In this document: positions 50,262 to 62,600 of the stretch, piece by piece
Position numbering within the stretch: position 1 is the first letter of the stretch
How the letters are laid out: the number at the start of each line of letters is the position of its first letter
The notes under the pieces: generated by a model
The model's database searches: none
What the model saw: only the letters and a program-made list of their open reading frames with translations
Told to the model about the DNA's origin: nothing
NCBI GenBank assembly: GCA_964023205.1
Contig: OZ026835.1
Coordinates: 45,295,083 to 45,359,082 of the forward strand
Length of the DNA stretch: 64,000 nucleotides
Origin: Lutraria lutraria
Taxonomy: Eukaryota > Mollusca > Bivalvia > Venerida > Mactridae
Reading direction: 5' to 3'
Position numbers and translations under genes: made by a program

Positions 50262-50341
50262 ACCAAACGAAACTACTCGGGTAGTTCCGTATCTTAGAAA
50301 TACGCACTTTTCTTTAGACAAATGCCAAGAAGTTCCGATTG
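50262..50341. mobile_element. TIR element family B, miniature internally deleted copy
   Basis: Both ends of the family sit directly together: CGAAACTACTCGGGTAGTTC and ATACGC on one side, TTTCTTTAGACAAATGCCAA then GAAGTTCCGATTG on the other. The whole interior present at 24230-24550 and 15997-16510 is gone. Confidence 0.65.
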
Positions 50342-50916
50342 TTATGTCACTGATTAATTTTAAGAATATCCCTGGAAACAGCAAATCAAACACAGTTACT
50401 GCGTCCATGATGTTTTTGGGTGAGGTCAAAGAAAAGTTCACACTGGTGACGCCATCGACGTTAACGTCCAAATATTTCGCGGGAAAAACGACAAAGTTTC
50501 GTTTAGTAATCATTATTACTTTCCGAGATAATTGATTGTTATTGAATTATATATTGAATGGCCCTCGTATATTTCATTATCCTAACTAATGACTATTATG
50601 TCTATTTAATCATAAAAAATAAAAGCACACGGCATCTTGTCAGTATGTGCGGAATATTGACGATCACGTGATCTGACTTTGACATGAGTGTCACTTATAG
50701 AAATTAATTTTCATTTAAAGCAACCTGGAGGATGTTGTACCAGACGAATTACTGATACGTGACACAAACATGACACTTCTCTGATGTTTCGATAAAATTA
50801 TCCAAATGGTTTGAAGGCGATCGTAAATGATGGTAAATTCGATAATCGCGTGTAATATCCGAGATGTCAATTTATAATCAGCTTTTTTGTTATGAAAAAG
50901 TATGCTTAAATCAATG

Positions 50917-51310
50917 TACAGGTGTAAGTACCGGGTATACATCGCGGTGAATGTTGCGCACCGTGTACAGATGCTAGTAATGTAGAACGTGGCGGGTATA
51001 CATCGCGGTGAAGGTTATGCACCGTGTACAGGTGCTAGTACCGTAGAACGTGCCGGGTATACATCGCGGTGAAGGTTACGCACCGTGTACAGGTGCTAGT
51101 ACCGTAGAACGTGCCGGGTATATATCGCGGTGAAGGTTACGCACCGTGTACAGGTGCTAGTACCGTAGGACGGGCCGGGTATGCATCGTGGTGAAGGTTA
51201 CACACCGTGTACAGATGCTAGTACTGTAGAACGTGCCGGGCATACATCGCGGTGAAGGTTACACACCGTGTACAGATGCTAGTACTGTAGAACGGGCCGG
51301 GTATACATCG
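50917..51310. repeat. 61-bp tandem repeat
   Basis: About six and a half units, G+C-richer than the surroundings. Each holds CCGGGTATACATCGCGGTGA, GGTTACGCACCGTGTACAGG and TGCTAGTACCGTAGAACGTG. Units differ at a few bases only. Confidence 0.93.
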
Positions 51311-52195
51311 TATGACGGACTTCAGCAGTACATTGCTGGCTGGCCATTGCTGTAACGCTTTAAGACCGTGTGTGACTCTTTTATCACAAGTTGTGAAAAT
51401 GAAATACGATAATTAATGAAAATATTTTGGCAATGAAACACAGCAAGGTATGTAAGTATTTGTCAACAAATTCCGTGCTTACGTGTTAGGCTGTGTCTAT
51501 CATTAACATTTCACGACCTCTTAAGAATGTAGACCAACATTTCAACCAAATGAATGTGACCATGAATTTCGTGGGAACAGAATTGACACCACGATACAAC
51601 AGTAAGTGGCAGTGTTCTATTCATGTAGTCGCAAGTCGAACATTTCCAAACACAAATTGGTTTCACATAAGATTCGTGTGAAGGTATGTGACCTTCTGAT
51701 ATGTACGCGTGCAGATGCGCGTACGAGCAATTCCGTCTGATATTATTTGAATTCAGCTCTATCCACTTCAGTTTTACCACATAACAAATATCAGTTGTCT
51801 TAATACGCGGTACCTGGGTAGTAACTGTATAATGCCATACTGTGTCACAGGCTAAAAGGTTGCTGAACGATAGCTGTAACAGACTACAGTACGTATTCAT
51901 GTCATAACTGTCACATTACTTTTAACTGGGGTTTAATGTTGCATAATCCCGGACATTTGTTGACATTAACATCTTGAACAGTGGAAGAAGACAGATCCCC
52001 TAGATAGAACCACAGATCCACCTGCATTCCGTAAACTGGCTGGATAGCCGTTTCACATAAGACTTTTTCCCGGTCCTAGGTTGGATAGTGAGGGTTCAGT
52101 GGTTACTTGGCTGATACAATAACTACTGGACTATGTGGGTCACACCCGGGTAGCTGAAATGTTTGTCCCTACAGTTACAAGCAATAAGAATCACC

Positions 52196-52629
52196 ATAGT
52201 CTACCCGTGGTAATAGTCTACCCGTGGTAATAGTCTACCCGTGGTAATAGTCTGCCCGTGGTAATAGTCTACCTGTGGTAATAGTCTACCCGTGGTAATA
52301 GTCTACCCGTGGTAATAGTCTACCCGTGGTAATAGTCTACCCGTGGTAATAGTCTACTCGTGGTAATAGTCTACCCGTGGTAATAGTCTACCCGTGGTAA
52401 TAGTCTACCTGTGGTAATAGTCTACCCGTGGAAATAGTCTACCCGTGGTAATAGTCTACCCGTGGTAATAGTCTACTCGTGGTAATAGTCTACCCGTGGT
52501 AATAGTCTACCCGTGGTAATAGTCTACCCGTGGTAATAGTCTACCCGTGGTAATAGTCTACCCGTGGTAATAGTCTACCCGTGGTAATAGTCTACCCGTG
52601 GTAATAGTCTACCCGTGGTAATAGTCTAC
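52196..52629. repeat. 17-bp minisatellite, array 1
   Basis: About 25 units of ATAGTCTACCCGTGGTA, almost identical (occasional TACCTG or TACTCG), without indels. Confidence 0.95.
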
Positions 52630-52924
52630 ATGTCCCTTACTTACAGAAATTCCAGTCAAAGGTTAAATAGAAAAACATCTACACTAGATTGTACGTTTGT
52701 CAGTTTTACGGTCGGGTATCAATTAAGGGTACCCCACAGTAAGTGTTATACACAAAATCTCTGAACTTTGTAGCAATATTAAACATGACCACTTGTGGTC
52801 AAGTGTTCAACAAATGTATTTACATATAATTAACCAGCAAAATATATTGAAAGCATCAAACAAAGAACTAGTATTTTAAGTATTGATTTATTTAATAACT
52901 AGAATTGTATCTGAGAACTAAGTT

Positions 52925-53140
52925 AAAAAGGGGCCATAACTCCTGTGAAAATGTTTGCATTTTAACGGAAATCGAAATTGATCTGTATATTATTATACAT
53001 CTTCATGTAAAATATGAAACCAATCCATGAAATATTTCTTGAGTTATCGCTCGGAAACCAAAATTTAAACCGATGGGGGTGACAGGGGTAACACGTTAAT
53101 TCCTTTCCGCCATTTTAAATGGCGGGGGCATACAAAAATG
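52925..53140 (-). mobile_element. Dispersed repeat family D, copy 2
   Basis: Reverse complement of the family seen at 16824-17031, ending here in CGCCATTTTAAATGGCGG, a perfect palindrome. Confidence 0.7.
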
Positions 53141-53696
53141 TCATTTTGATAAGTTTATACCGTCATACTATTTCCCATGGTTCGGAAAGTCTGCGGTTAG
53201 TTATATATTAGTATTTAGTATAATAAAAGTACACCACGAAAATGCAGTTTCGTGTTTTCATGTTTTCATCTTTACTGACCTTTAACCCCCTAATGTTGAT
53301 AAAGGTCAAGTGATATTGAACATTGCGTCATTTAAGACCTATTTGGACCTTCAGTACTTTGTTTACAAGGAAGAATTAAATGCTAAATATGTTTTAAGTG
53401 TTAACGTAGCATCCGTCCGGCGGACGTCATTATCCGGGATTTATAAGTGCAAGTGAAAATGGCGGGAATAATACTTGAAAAAAATGAAATATGTATGCCC
53501 GACCATCTGTTCTAAATAAATCTTGCTGACGTCTGAGTACAATAAGTTATGTATACTTAACTTCAAGGTTAATATTGAAATATACCAAGGTTGAAAATAT
53601 TTGGTAAATATTTGCTACTCTAAAATCCGAACGCTTGCTATTTTGGCCCTTTTTCACTCTGGAATCGACACTTACCAATACCACTTCTGTCTTAAA

Positions 53697-53930
53697 TCCA
53701 CAACCGTGGGCCAAGGGTTCGTGCACTGGACTTGCGGCCGGGTAATCCGGGTTCGAATACCGGTCGCGACAGGTGATATACCCTTCTTTGAAAATTTGAC
53801 AAAATGTTAATTTTCCTTCCTTCAAATGTGGAGAGGTAGCCGACCCCTTACAGAAGTGTAAGTTAGTAAAGGGTTGCTGTCCAGGATAAACCGGCCTCTG
53901 TATATTACTGAAATATCGTTAAAATATTTT
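53697..53930 (+). mobile_element. tRNA-derived SINE of a second type
   Basis: A tRNA-like head contains GTGCACTGGACTTGCGGCC and a near-perfect T-arm, CCGGGTTCGAATACCGG, that includes the B box. A body of about 170 bp follows and ends ATTACTGAAATATCGTTAAA. The body differs from the SINE at 55178. Confidence 0.65.
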
Positions 53931-55177
53931 TTCTTTTCACTAATGGAACGTCGCTGGATTTAATAAAATATGTATAATAATTAAGCCAGCTTGAGGTTGG
54001 TGAATCTTGACACATAAAAACTTTATTGACAGTCACTGTGGGACATAATACACGGTGTATCATAGTAAGTTTACGAGTGTCGCCATAACCGTCAGTACTG
54101 ATACATAGTGACTCTATAGACACAACATGATCTCCTCTCAAAAAACGTGTCACTGTGACAGTCTCATTAACATCGACCTATATCCAGGTTAGAATCACCT
54201 TACATCAATGTAACAACAATACGTCCTACAATGTCTTGTTTATCGTAATGTGTTTATCATAACAATAAATATGATTTACCTAAATACATGCGCATAAAAC
54301 ATGCTACTATTAAATGATAAAGACATGATTTCAACTCTGTGCAGGACTCGCTGAGCGATCAATTTACATTTCTTGTGTCTAATATTTCTCATGTTCAGTT
54401 TGTTTTCTAGACAATAAAATTATTCACATTAAAGGAATAGATTATAGAAAAAACAAGTCATAAAAGGAATGATTTTCTTTTTGTTTTATTTATCACAGTA
54501 TTATTAATGACAATAATGTTCAATATATTTTACAAAATGTATTTTTGTAACATTAATCATTCGCTACGCAAACTACAATGGTGTTTTATGTTTTATTTTG
54601 CTGTGTTTTTGTCATGTTTTATTTTGCATCTCGTATGTGGCATGACACCAGAGGGCGGACATTTGGTTCAAACCAATGTTTTTTACCCCCGCGATATTTT
54701 TTGTAAATATTACATACGGGGATAAAAATCTAAATTTTCTTGCGCGAACAATCAATCATTCTTAGTAAATGTTCGCCGTCAGCGATGGTTTGTATATTTT
54801 ATGCGTTTATGGCAGGCAGGAATAGAAACTACAGTATCATATAGCGAGACACCATACCTGTCAAAATATTGAATGAAAAAATAAAGAAACGAGCCCTTTA
54901 AACACCAATCTTTACTCAGTGATTGGGCTTTTGTCTTGTGTTCCTAGTTAACACTCATGAAGTCGGCCTTTGTCTGATTTATCTATACCTGTATTATACT
55001 CAACGAAATGTCACATTTTGACATTAAAACGTACTGTCAGGGTATCATTAGACCTTTGAACAATCATTAACAGTTATATCATTTTTGCATTGTCTCCTAA
55101 TAAAGGCCTTTTGTTTTCAGACACGCACTACCGTCACATGTATATCAAACATAAAGAAGATTCGGTAGCTGTTGTAC

Positions 55178-55488
55178 TGTCCGGTTAGCTCAGTGGTAAG
55201 GCTACTAAGAGCCGCTTAGTCTACTGATCAAGAAGTTGTAAGTTCGAACCCTGTGCTAGGCTCACACTGTCCGTGACAAATTTGACTGAGCATAATACAT
55301 CCTATGTTAAATTGTTCTCCACTTCTGAATTATGTGGGGTAGCTTGGTAGAAGCTTACAGATATAATGTGGTTAGTACTGGTTAAGGCCTAAATGAAATC
55401 CAGAGAAGCTGGTTTGGATAACTGCCTGCCATGATATAACTGTAATAACGTTGAAGATGGCGTTGGATGAATATATAAATGTATCAAA
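55178..55488 (+). mobile_element. tRNA-derived SINE, complete copy
   Basis: An A box (GGTTAGCTCAGTGGTAAGG, 55183) and B box (GTTCGAACC, 55242) sit in a tRNA-like head of about 80 bases. The body shares TGTGGGGTAGCTTGG and TAATGTGGTTAGTACTGGTT with the copy at 1265. It ends GTTGAAGATGGCGTTGGATG. It could resemble molluscan RUDI/V-SINE elements. Confidence 0.8.
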
Positions 55489-55804
55489 CTAAAGCACAGC
55501 AAGTGGGGCGACTGCAATTATCGTTCGACAAAACGGACAAATAGCTTTTAGCTCATTATCGATACAAGTGACACTGGAGAAAAGCGGTTCGTGTAAAGCT
55601 TAAGTATGGACTTCTGACAAGCATAGACTGATGGTTAGGCGTCATATAGAATACCCACAGGTGACTTGTTACCGGCGGATTTATAAATAAATCAACATTG
55701 CTGGTATTGCCTCTCCATTGAATTCACTCCCCGTGTGACATTGTTCATAAACTCCCCCCATTAACTGTAGAACCATATGACTCTGATTCTTAAAACATTG
55801 TAGA

Positions 55805-57382
55805 ATGGCTGGTCTAACTGAGTAGATGGTCTAACTGAGTAGATGGTCTAACTGAATAGATGGTCTAACTGAGTAGATGGCCTAACTGAATAGATGGTCT
55901 AACTGAGTAGATGGCCTAACTGAGTAGATGGTCTAACTGAATAGATGGTCTAACTGAGTAGATGGTCTAACTGAATAGATGGCCTAACTGAGTAGATGGT
56001 CTAACTGAGTAGATGGTCTAACTGAGTAGATGGTCTAACTGAATAGATGGTCTAACTGAGTAGATGGCCTAACTGAATAGATGGTCTAACTGAGTAGATG
56101 GTCTAACTGAGTAGATGGTCTAACTGAGGAGATGGTCTAACTGAGTAGATGGTCTAACTGAGTATATGGTCTAACTGAGTAGATGGTATAACTGAATAGA
56201 TGGTCTAACTGAGTGGATGGTCTAACTGAGTAGAAAGTCTAACTGAGAAGATGGTCTAACTGAATAGATGGTCTAACTGAGTAGATGGCCTTACTGAATA
56301 GATGGTCTAACTGAGTAGATGGTCTAACTGAGTAGATGGTCTAACTGAATAGATGGTCTAACTGAATAGATGGTCTAACTTAGTGGATGGTCTCACTGAG
56401 TAGAAAGTCTAACTGAGAAGATGGTCTAACTGAGTAGATGGTCTAACTGAGTAGATGGTCTAACTGAGTAGATGGTCTAACTGAGTAGATGGTCTAACTG
56501 AGTAGATGGTCTAACTGAATAGATGGTCTAACTGAGTAGATGGTCTAACTGAGTAGATGGTCTAACTGAATAGATGGTCTAACTGAGTGGATGGTCTCAC
56601 TGAGTAGAAAGTCTAACTGAGAAGATGGTCTAACTGAATAGATGGTCTAACTGAGTAGATGGCCTAACTGAATAGATGGTCTAACTGAGTAGATGGTCTA
56701 ACTGAGTAGATGGTCTAACTTAGTAGATGGTCTGAGTGGATGGTCTAACTGAATGGCTGGTCTAATTGAATAGATGGCCTAACTGAATAGATGGTCTAAC
56801 TGAATAGATGGTCTAACTGAGTAGATGATCTAACTGAATAGATGGTCTAACTTAGTAGATGGTTTGAGTAGATGGTCTAACTGAATGGCTGGTCTAACTG
56901 AATAGATGGTCTAACTGAGTAGATGGTCTGAGTGGATGGTCTAACTGAATGGCTGGTCTAACTGAATAGATGGTCTAACTGAATAGATGGTCTAATTGAA
57001 TAGATGGTCTAACTGAGTAGATGATCTTACTGAATAGATTGTCTAACTGAATATATGGTCTAACTGAGCAGATGGTCTAACTGAATAGATGGTCTAACTG
57101 AGTTGATGGTCTAAGTGAGAAGATGGTCTAACTGAATAGATGATCTAACTGAGTAGATGGTCTAACTGAATAGATGGTCTAGCTGAGTACATGGTCTAAC
57201 TGAGTAGATGGTCTAACTGAATGGCTGGTCTTACTGAGTAGATAGTCTAACTGAATAGATGGTCTAACTGAATAGATGGTCTAACTGAGTAGATGGTCTA
57301 ACTGAATAGATGGTATATCTAAATAGATGGTCTGAGTAGATAGTCTAACTGAGTACATGTAGATGGTCTAACTGAGTAGATG
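55805..57382. repeat. 17-bp minisatellite, array 2 (largest by copy number)
   Basis: About 93 units of GATGGTCTAACTGAGTA. The main variants are GAATA for GAGTA, GGCC for GGTC, and occasional truncated units (GATGGTCTGAGTG). Blocks of several variant units recur (for example GTGGATGGTCTcACTGAG then TAGAAAGTCTAACTGAGAAG), pointing to segmental expansion. Confidence 0.95.
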
Positions 57383-57730
57383 TGAGGCGAAAATCACAAA
57401 TGCGGTCTGAAACGTCGCACATTTCAATGAAAATTCACCTCAGACCACATGCTAGTAAACTGTTCAATTACCAGATGCAAATAAATCAGACATCACTTTG
57501 CTATATCGTTTTAACTTAGGATGGTGTCATCTTTTAAAACGGCTTTATCTTATTATTTGTTTACTTAATGTAGGATATTATTTAAACGTATGTATAGGTA
57601 TACCACGTTGTCTTTGCAAGTTCCTTATTTTTTCAGATACCAGAGTACCAGTGCTTTGATTAATTCTTCTCAAGTAAGTTAATGCTTGCAAATACATGTA
57701 TTACTATTGTTTAAAATGTTGTTGTTTGAG

Positions 57731-58015
57731 TGTTGTTGTCAATATTGTAGAAGATGTTGTTGTCAATATTGTAGAAGATGTTGTTGTCAATATTGTAGAA
57801 GATATTGTTGTCAATATTGTAGAAGATATTGTTGTCAATATTGTAGAAGATGTTGTTGTCAATATTGTAGAAGATGTTGTTGTCAATATTGTAGAAGATA
57901 TTGTTGTCAATATTGTAGAAGATATTGATGTCTATATTGTAGAAGATGTTGTTGCTTCTATTGTAGAAGATGTTGTTGCTTCTATTGTAGAAGATGGCGT
58001 TTTTTCTATTATTGA
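57731..58015. repeat. 24-bp minisatellite with an open reading frame
   Basis: Twelve units of TGTTGTTGTCAATATTGTAG plus AAGA. A plus-strand frame (57696-58031, 111 codons) stays open through the whole array and reads eight-residue repeats such as VVVNIVED, drifting to VVASIVED and GVFSIIDD before a stop after ECY. Other frames are open too, as the unit length is a multiple of three. No splice context or signal peptide supports a gene. Confidence 0.85.
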
Positions 58016-59071
58016 TGATGAATGCTATTAATCACCAGATGAGGAATGTTCATAAAACTTATAATAACGACTGTAAAATGTTTGTCGATTGTCATCCCAT
58101 CCCGTTGCCTTGGTTTTATTTTTACAATCAAATAAAATACTTATAATATATCATAAATATATCTACATATATCTTTTATTTCGTGATTTATTAGCAACAT
58201 TTTTTTCATATAAAACTAAAAAAGCTTTAGAGGTCGCCGATAAAAGATTTGAATGCCACCATCCTGTGTAATCTTCTTAGGACTGTATGCATTATTTGGA
58301 CGTAAAACTGTATTTATTTCTAAAGTTCAAAGGACGTATATTTCTTTATACTCTTGAAATATTATACATTAAATGTCACTCTGTTGATAGGTTTATTGTT
58401 CATAAAATGTTTCCTTCCTTGATTTACCGATGTACTGTTTATCCTACACACAACATATACTTTACAACATCTTCAATCACAACGAATCAGTATTTCGTGC
58501 ATTGGCTTTGAACTCAAACAATATATCTATTCAGGCACCTGTTTGAACATGCCTAACAATACAACACAAACAATTAAAGTACAATGAAGCCGGTAATGAG
58601 TCATTATGAAAACCAATGAAAGTTTTTTTATATTAACCACCTTCGTCTGATGTCGATGTCCGGCTCCCTGATGTATTACATATAAAACTGTCACCTTTAT
58701 CAAATATAAGATTATGTATTACCGTTGTCATGGTAATTTACTCATCTAGTGTTGTGTGATTTGTTTCAGGACGAGGTTCTTGAATACTAACTAATCATAT
58801 ATCAAAGAGGGCTATTTTCATTTTATAAACGGTTTGAATGGTAAAATAAACGTTGACATCAGTTTTAAGTTAAGTGCCATTCAACTACTTAAATGACTTT
58901 AAGTGAACAATTTACATGGTATTTACTCGGTATGAAAGCCGACATAATTTTACGAGCTTAAGCCAATATATATTTTGATGTTTTTACGAGAGTATCACAT
59001 GCTATTTAACAATTTGTATGCGTCATTTTTTGGGGTAAACTGTATATTTTAATATCGTTCTGTTGTTGTTG

Positions 59072-59290
59072 TTTTGTGTATTGTAGGAATCTGCTGTTGT
59101 TATTTGTGTATTATAAAAATCTATAGTTGTTTTGTGTATTGTAGGAATCTGCTGTTGTTATTTGTGTATTATAAAAATCTATAGTTGTTTTGTGTATTGT
59201 AGGAATCTGCTGTTGTTATTTGTGTATTATAGAAATCTATTGTTTTTTTTGTGTATTGTAGGAATCTGTTTTTGTGTGTATTGTAGGAAA
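59072..59290. repeat. 58-bp compound tandem repeat
   Basis: Two related half-units alternate, TTTTGTGTATTGTAGGAATC and ATTTGTGTATTATAAAAATC, each with a TGTTGTT linker. There are about three and a half dimers and decayed last units. Confidence 0.85.
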
Positions 59291-59602
59291 CTGTTGTTAT
59301 GATGCGGTGACATCCTATATTAGGTAAAATATGTTTCAATCAATCGCGCTACTTATTCCAATAATCATTTCATTAATGATGTAAAGCCTACATGACCGAG
59401 GGTATACGAGTACATATCATTAAAATTGCTTATTATTCTACCCCGGTAATCATGTTTAATAGCACACGCTCCGCCGCGCTGTTGTTCCAGAATTACATTC
59501 CGTTACAAACCTGTCCCGTACATGAATACTATTTTCCACATCGCTTGTGAAGATGAAATGACAGACAACTGCTATTTGTTGTTTATTTTTCAGTCTTCTA
59601 TT

Positions 59603-59683
59603 TAACGCCTCCCATAGGCCTCGAACCCTCGACATCTTGATATTTTACCATGCGTTTGTACCGAGTGAGCTAACCTGGTGGTC
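59603..59683 (-). mobile_element. tRNA-like sequence, probably a SINE head
   Basis: On the minus strand GGTTAGCTCACTCGGTA (A box) and GGGTTCGAGGCC (B box) are about 45 bases apart, the right spacing for a tRNA. No matching acceptor stem was found by eye, so a SINE head is preferred over a functional tRNA gene. Confidence 0.4.
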
Positions 59684-62600
59684 CTTTTCTTGACATGCGG
59701 AAGTGGTAGCAGAACGAAGGTTTATCCCAGAATTATGACGTAACGGTAAACATGGAAATATTCATTCATATAAAATTTGTATACATAGGTAACAGGAGTC
59801 ATAAAAGGGTCGTAAAGCAGTCACCGTGTTTTAATGTATGTCTGGAAGCTTAAAATTTCACATAGGACAAGTTCTGAAGTGTTTTAAGGGCACTTCAAAG
59901 CGATTAAATTGTCGTCTGATTTTGTTATTATCACACCAAAGTCTACTTCAAACAAACTATCGGTGATAATACTCCTCCGTAAAAATGTATGAAAACATAT
60001 CAGAAGGTCATACACTATAATGTAATACAGTGATTCGGTGATGTTCTTTTAAGTTCGTTTCAAATGACAAACGATGATTACCGAATGAATAAGGACATAC
60101 TTTTTACTTTACGGTATTTTCCGTTGAAAATCGGTAATTTCCGTACGAGCAGAATCAAAATGGCAACGGAATTCGTTGGATATCAAGTCAACTTTCCTTT
60201 TTTCGTCAATGATCGCTTCTTTACGGCAATCTAAATCATCTGTCATCACCGTACATGCATTTTTCAGTGTGTGACTTGACAGAACAATGTAATTAACCTT
60301 TTATAGAATAAAACATTGGTCAAATAATTCTGTTCGTAATGTAAGATGGTAATAAACTGACAGGTTGGGATGTTAAAAGCTGTTAAAATGAAATCTTGTA
60401 TGTTTAACTAATGTTGCATCATTTCCAGATGCATTCATACAATTTTGTTAACAAAGTATACACACATCGCTTTGGTATGCATTCTCTTACAGTGCTTTGA
60501 TATTTACATGGTTACATTCTGTATTATAATCCTGATAGAACAGAATAGAACGTAAAACGTGAACAATCTAGGTGTAGAAAATTATTTTATGTTGCTTTCT
60601 TTGACAGACAAGTTAAATCAAGTTGATTATAAAATGAAACATTAGTTTCTTTCATGATAATAAACAAACGAATGATGATAGGTTGTTTACTTGAAACATT
60701 GAAACGTAAAATTGGTGTAAATTTGCGAGAATGTATTTTATTCCAGCGTCACTTGCCCATATTTTACGAAACTATGGACAACTTGATGTCATGGCCTTGA
60801 CAGGATTCCATAGAAATTATTACCTTTTTAACTGTATCTTTTAATCAATTTCTTTCTTTGATTCAAAATGATTTATCCAAAGCTATTCATCAATTGATTA
60901 TAAATGTTAACTGTGTGCAGTTAGTTTGGTCATTCTTAATTGACAGACAAATTTCCCATTACCCAACTGTAACTCTTATAAATGCTCAAAGGTCTCTCCG
61001 TCATTATATTCAATTAATATTTCTGATAAAATGTCGGTGTTTATCAAACATCAATTGAAGATATACATGTAACTGATTCACAGAGTATGATTGATTGATT
61101 ATTTTTATTGAATATAATCATTGATATCTATCTATATTTTATAGCCGTCCTTTGATGTAAGTGTGGACTTTATTAGGGGACTGATATTGCGGCAATTGGG
61201 GGCTGTCAATCTAACACACAGAAGTGTGAAATCAAAGAAGGGTTTATCATATTACAAGGGGCTAAACTAGGGCTATCTGGGGTTATCTCTATTTTAATGG
61301 CGGCTATCATTTTATTTGACGCATATTGATTTGACTTTGTCTATGATAGAATCTGTGGGTAGGGTAAGATATATTTCTGTAACAACAGTTGCTTGTTCTA
61401 ATTTTATTTATTTATTTCATCACTGCATGATATAACCATTAATGTAACTTCTCCAGGGCAACACTCTCTCAATTACAACATAATTATGCTACTTCCAAAG
61501 GGTGTTGCTTTGGAGAGATTGTAATGTAGTTAAATTACGTATGTCTGGTCCAGTTATGTGCAATTTTAGGGACAAAATATTCCATGGCGAGTGTATCAGT
61601 CGCGCGGCGTTATGAGACGTGCGCTTGAATTTGTAATTTTAGTCAAGACGATATTTTAGACAAACACCAACTTAACTTACCAACAACAAGAAAGACAGAA
61701 AGAAGATGTTAACATACAGTGTACGGAATTACGGAATGTGTTTATAAAATAATTTAATTATCAGAAACAAAGGTAGCTCGTCTGTAGGAATGCGGGTTCT
61801 ATCTGAGAATTGTTATGTTTGGTTTGACGTGAAGTCACACAGACCAGTTATCACGTACCAAGTATGTAACTTAACTTATGTCCTATCTGACCAGATGTAG
61901 ATATTCTCAACAGACGATACTATCGAAGTAGCAAGTCTTAGTTTTATACAATATCACAAAAGCTTATCTCTAAATATCCACAACATGTGTGGTCCCTGTG
62001 CGATTTTTTGTACAGTTTGTTTTTGATTGCTTCGCTCCTCTCTCACCCTCTCTCCTAAAACGGTGGCGTGTTTTGCCAACGTGATGTTCCGGTGTTTTTC
62101 AGTGATGGTATATTTATCATGAATGCTTACAATGACAGGACGATGTGCTAAATGGACATTTAATCTACCACTAACGTGTGATAACAAAACCATCTGGCCA
62201 GGAGAAAAACATTTTATACTGTCTCAAATCATTTCTTTATCTTAAACGTAGATTTTTACCAAGCTTACCGAAGTCTATTTCGGTGTCTCTGGCTTATAAT
62301 ATGAAACGTTTAATTACACATTATATCTCCAGTAAATAAATAGTAAATACATCTAGGGACCTGACTTATACCTCAATTATCATATTTGTAGGTCCAATGA
62401 CAGGACTGTAGTTCTTGACTGCCTTGTACCTTCAACAAACAGGGACTGATTTCTTGTGTATTTTCCGACTTCCTGTAAGTTATAATATAAGTCTATTTAT
62501 AAACGTCAAATCACTTATATCTACACATACTTAAAGTTTGTATTATCTTATGTATTGTCTTATCGTACAATCCTTGGATTATTGAAGATAAAAGTGATAT

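Noticed and set aside
50247..50513. 88-codon minus-strand frame containing SKEKC
   Set aside because: The same word appears in frame at 16020 only because both are copies of the family B transposon.
59603..59683. Functional tRNA gene on the minus strand
   Set aside because: A and B boxes are present but no complementary acceptor stem or clear anticodon loop was found by eye; kept only as a probable SINE head.
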